This document shows, one piece after another, positions 62,568 to 64,000 of a stretch of 64,000 bases of DNA. A program made the position numbers and the translations under genes. Source of the DNA: Nitrospirota bacterium. Lineage in GTDB: Bacteria; Nitrospirota; Leptospirillia; Leptospirillales; Leptospirillaceae. The stretch's first letter is position 1, and every line of letters starts with the position of its first letter. The DNA lies in the NCBI GenBank assembly GCA_021806225.1, contig JAJZXW010000039.1, forward strand, positions 1-64,000, written 5' to 3'. Under the pieces are notes generated by a model. It saw only the letters and a list, made by a program, of their open reading frames with translations. It was not told where the DNA came from and did not search any database.

Positions 62568-64000
62568 ATGAATTTTTCTCCGGTAAACATTATGGGAACC
62601 ATGCCAGAGATATACCTGACTGTTCTCGGAAGCCTTCTTCTGTTGATGGAGCCTTTCGTCCCGAGGGAAAAGCGCTCCTGGCTCGGGCTTTTCGCGATCG
62701 CATCGCTGTTTTTCGCGATGATCGCCACGATCGGACTCAATGGAAAAGGTCTCCCCCTTTACCAGGGACTCTACATCGTCGACCCCTTCTCCAACTTCTT
62801 CAAGATCGCGATCTATGTCGGGACGATCATCACCATCCTCTTTTCCCTTCCCTATCTCGAAAAGGAGGAGATTCACGTCGGGGAGTACTACGGCTTTCTT
62901 CTCTTTGCGGCCGTCGGAATGATGATCATGGTCTCTGCGGGCGACCTGATCACCCTGTTCCTCGGCATCGAGCTCATGTCCCTCTGTCTTTATGTCCTTG
63001 TGGGGCTCAAGAGGACGATTCACCGTTCGGTCGAAGCCTCCTTCAAGTACTTTCTCCTGGGAGCCTTTGCCTCAGCCATCTTTCTGTACGGAATTTCCCT
63101 CCTGTACGGGGCCTCGGGAACCGAGACGATCAGCGGGCTCGCCGCCTTCGTCCAGAATCCGGGTGCGCTCAAGCCGATGGTGATCGGAGGGATGATCCTC
63201 ACGATGGTCGGCTTTGCCTTCAAGGTCTCGGCGGCTCCGTTCCATATGTGGACGCCCGACGTTTACGAAGGGGCGCCCACCGTCGTGACCGGGTTCATGG
63301 CCTCGGTCGGAAAGATCGCGGCCTTCGGCGTCTTCCTCAGGGTTTTCTGGGTGGCTTTTTCTGCCAACAAGGACCACTGGACCTGGCTCATCATCACGAT
63401 CGCCATCCTTTCGATGCTCATCGGAAACATCGTGGCCCTCGTCCAGAAAAACATCAAGCGGATGCTCGCCTACTCTTCGATCGGCCATGCCGGATATGCC
63501 GTGATCGGACTCCTCAATCCGAGCCGGGAAAGCCTCTTTGCCCTGATGTTCTATCTCTTTGTCTACCTCTTTATGACGCTGGGCGCCTTCGGAATCGTTC
63601 TCATCCTGAGGCGCAAGGGAGTCGAGGGAGAGGAGATCCAGGACTTCGTCGGCCTGAACAAGAAGAATCCGATGGCCGCCTTCCTCATGCTCATTTTCAT
63701 GTTTTCCCTTGCCGGAATTCCGCCGTTCGGAGGATTCCTGGCGAAGTTCTACATCTTCATGGCCGCCGTCCATGCCGGATTCACCTGGCTCGCGGTCGTC
63801 GGTGTTCTCTTGAGCGCTGTCGGAGCCTACTACTACATCCGGGTCGTCATGGCCATGTACATGAAAGATCCCGAGGAAACGGTCGAGTTTCTTCCCAACA
63901 GGATGGAAAAGATCGCTCTTTTCCTGACCGCCTCGATGACGGTCATCATGGGAATATTCCCCCTTCCTTTCGTCCACTACATCGAGACCTCTCTCGCGAT
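62568..64000 (+). CDS. nuoN: NADH-quinone oxidoreductase subunit N, 3' end outside the window
   Basis: At least 477 residues, open at the window end. MPEIYLTVLGSLLLLMEPFV opens the first helices; LITLFLGIELMSLCLYVLVG, FKVSAAPFHMWTPDVYEGAPT and IKRMLAYSSIGHAGYAVIG are NuoN signatures, and SLAGIPPFGGFLAKF the later helix. AAGGAG lies 9 nt before ATG 62568. Completes nuoA-N in standard order; family length is about 480-500, so only the last codons should be missing. Confidence 0.96.
   Translation, partial: MNFSPVNIMGTMPEIYLTVLGSLLLLMEPFVPREKRSWLGLFAIASLFFAMIATIGLNGKGLPLYQGLYIVDPFSNFFKIAIYVGTIITILFSLPYLEKEEIHVGEYYGFLLFAAVGMMIMVSAGDLITLFLGIELMSLCLYVLVGLKRTIHRSVEASFKYFLLGAFASAIFLYGISLLYGASGTETISGLAAFVQNPGALKPMVIGGMILTMVGFAFKVSAAPFHMWTPDVYEGAPTVVTGFMASVGKIAAFGVFLRVFWVAFSANKDHWTWLIITIAILSMLIGNIVALVQKNIKRMLAYSSIGHAGYAVIGLLNPSRESLFALMFYLFVYLFMTLGAFGIVLILRRKGVEGEEIQDFVGLNKKNPMAAFLMLIFMFSLAGIPPFGGFLAKFYIFMAAVHAGFTWLAVVGVLLSAVGAYYYIRVVMAMYMKDPEETVEFLPNRMEKIALFLTASMTVIMGIFPLPFVHYIETSLA

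Overview
The window is a GC-rich, densely packed stretch of a Gram-negative bacterial chromosome. LolA, TonB, TolC-type and beta-barrel proteins show an outer membrane. RNase Y and RNase J occur together, the NuoF subunit is ferredoxin-extended, and several genes recall iron-oxidising acidophiles (YggX-like protein, tetraheme cytochrome, His-rich exported protein). This fits a Leptospirillum-like member of the Nitrospirota. That assignment is inference from gene content, not from a marker gene. No insertion sequence, CRISPR array, rRNA or tRNA was seen.

Layout. (1) 0.2-3.8 kb: a membrane GGDEF-EAL protein, a cysteine-rich YggX-like protein and a proline-dehydrogenase-like enzyme. (2) 3.9-11.6 kb, minus strand: a probable accessory cluster. 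In transcription order it holds a DUF692/MNIO-like enzyme with a C-terminal extension, a lipoprotein, a zinc-binding CZB-domain frame with a disrupted start, a CheZ-like phosphatase, a LexA-like repressor with altered self-cleavage signatures, a small membrane protein and a SWIM-like SNF2 helicase. (3) 11.7-17.5 kb, plus strand: a TetR-controlled operon with a near-consensus promoter and palindromic operator, encoding TetR, a tetraheme cytochrome, EmrA, EmrB and a TolC-family channel, then RNase HI and a bidirectional terminator. (4) 17.5-18.8 kb, minus strand: a His-rich exported protein and a beta-barrel protein. (5) 18.9-29.2 kb, minus strand: rsmA, rnj, ftsK, lolA, uvrA, a CDF transporter and pdxA, tightly coupled. 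(6) 29.3-34.7 kb, plus strand: TonB, lytic transglycosylase, ZapB-like and ZapA genes, a 6S RNA with its own promoter, and rarA. (7) 34.8-47.6 kb, plus strand: rny, a YmdB-type phosphoesterase, xseA, xseB, ispA, dxs, tlyA, an SDR protein, cutA, an M23 peptidase and secA. (8) 48.2-64 kb, plus strand: a strong promoter and all fourteen nuoA-N genes, nuoN cut by the window end.

How they work together. Region 8 encodes complex I, with a NuoF that carries a thioredoxin-like [2Fe-2S] domain and a C-terminal two-cluster ferredoxin domain. In an autotroph that must push electrons uphill this could link the quinone pool to NAD(H) and possibly ferredoxin (inference). Region 3 is a complete inner-to-outer-membrane efflux system under local repressor control. 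Regions 5-7 are mostly housekeeping. Start codons are often TTG, several overlapping the preceding stop as TTGA. The least explained part is the minus-strand cluster of region 2.
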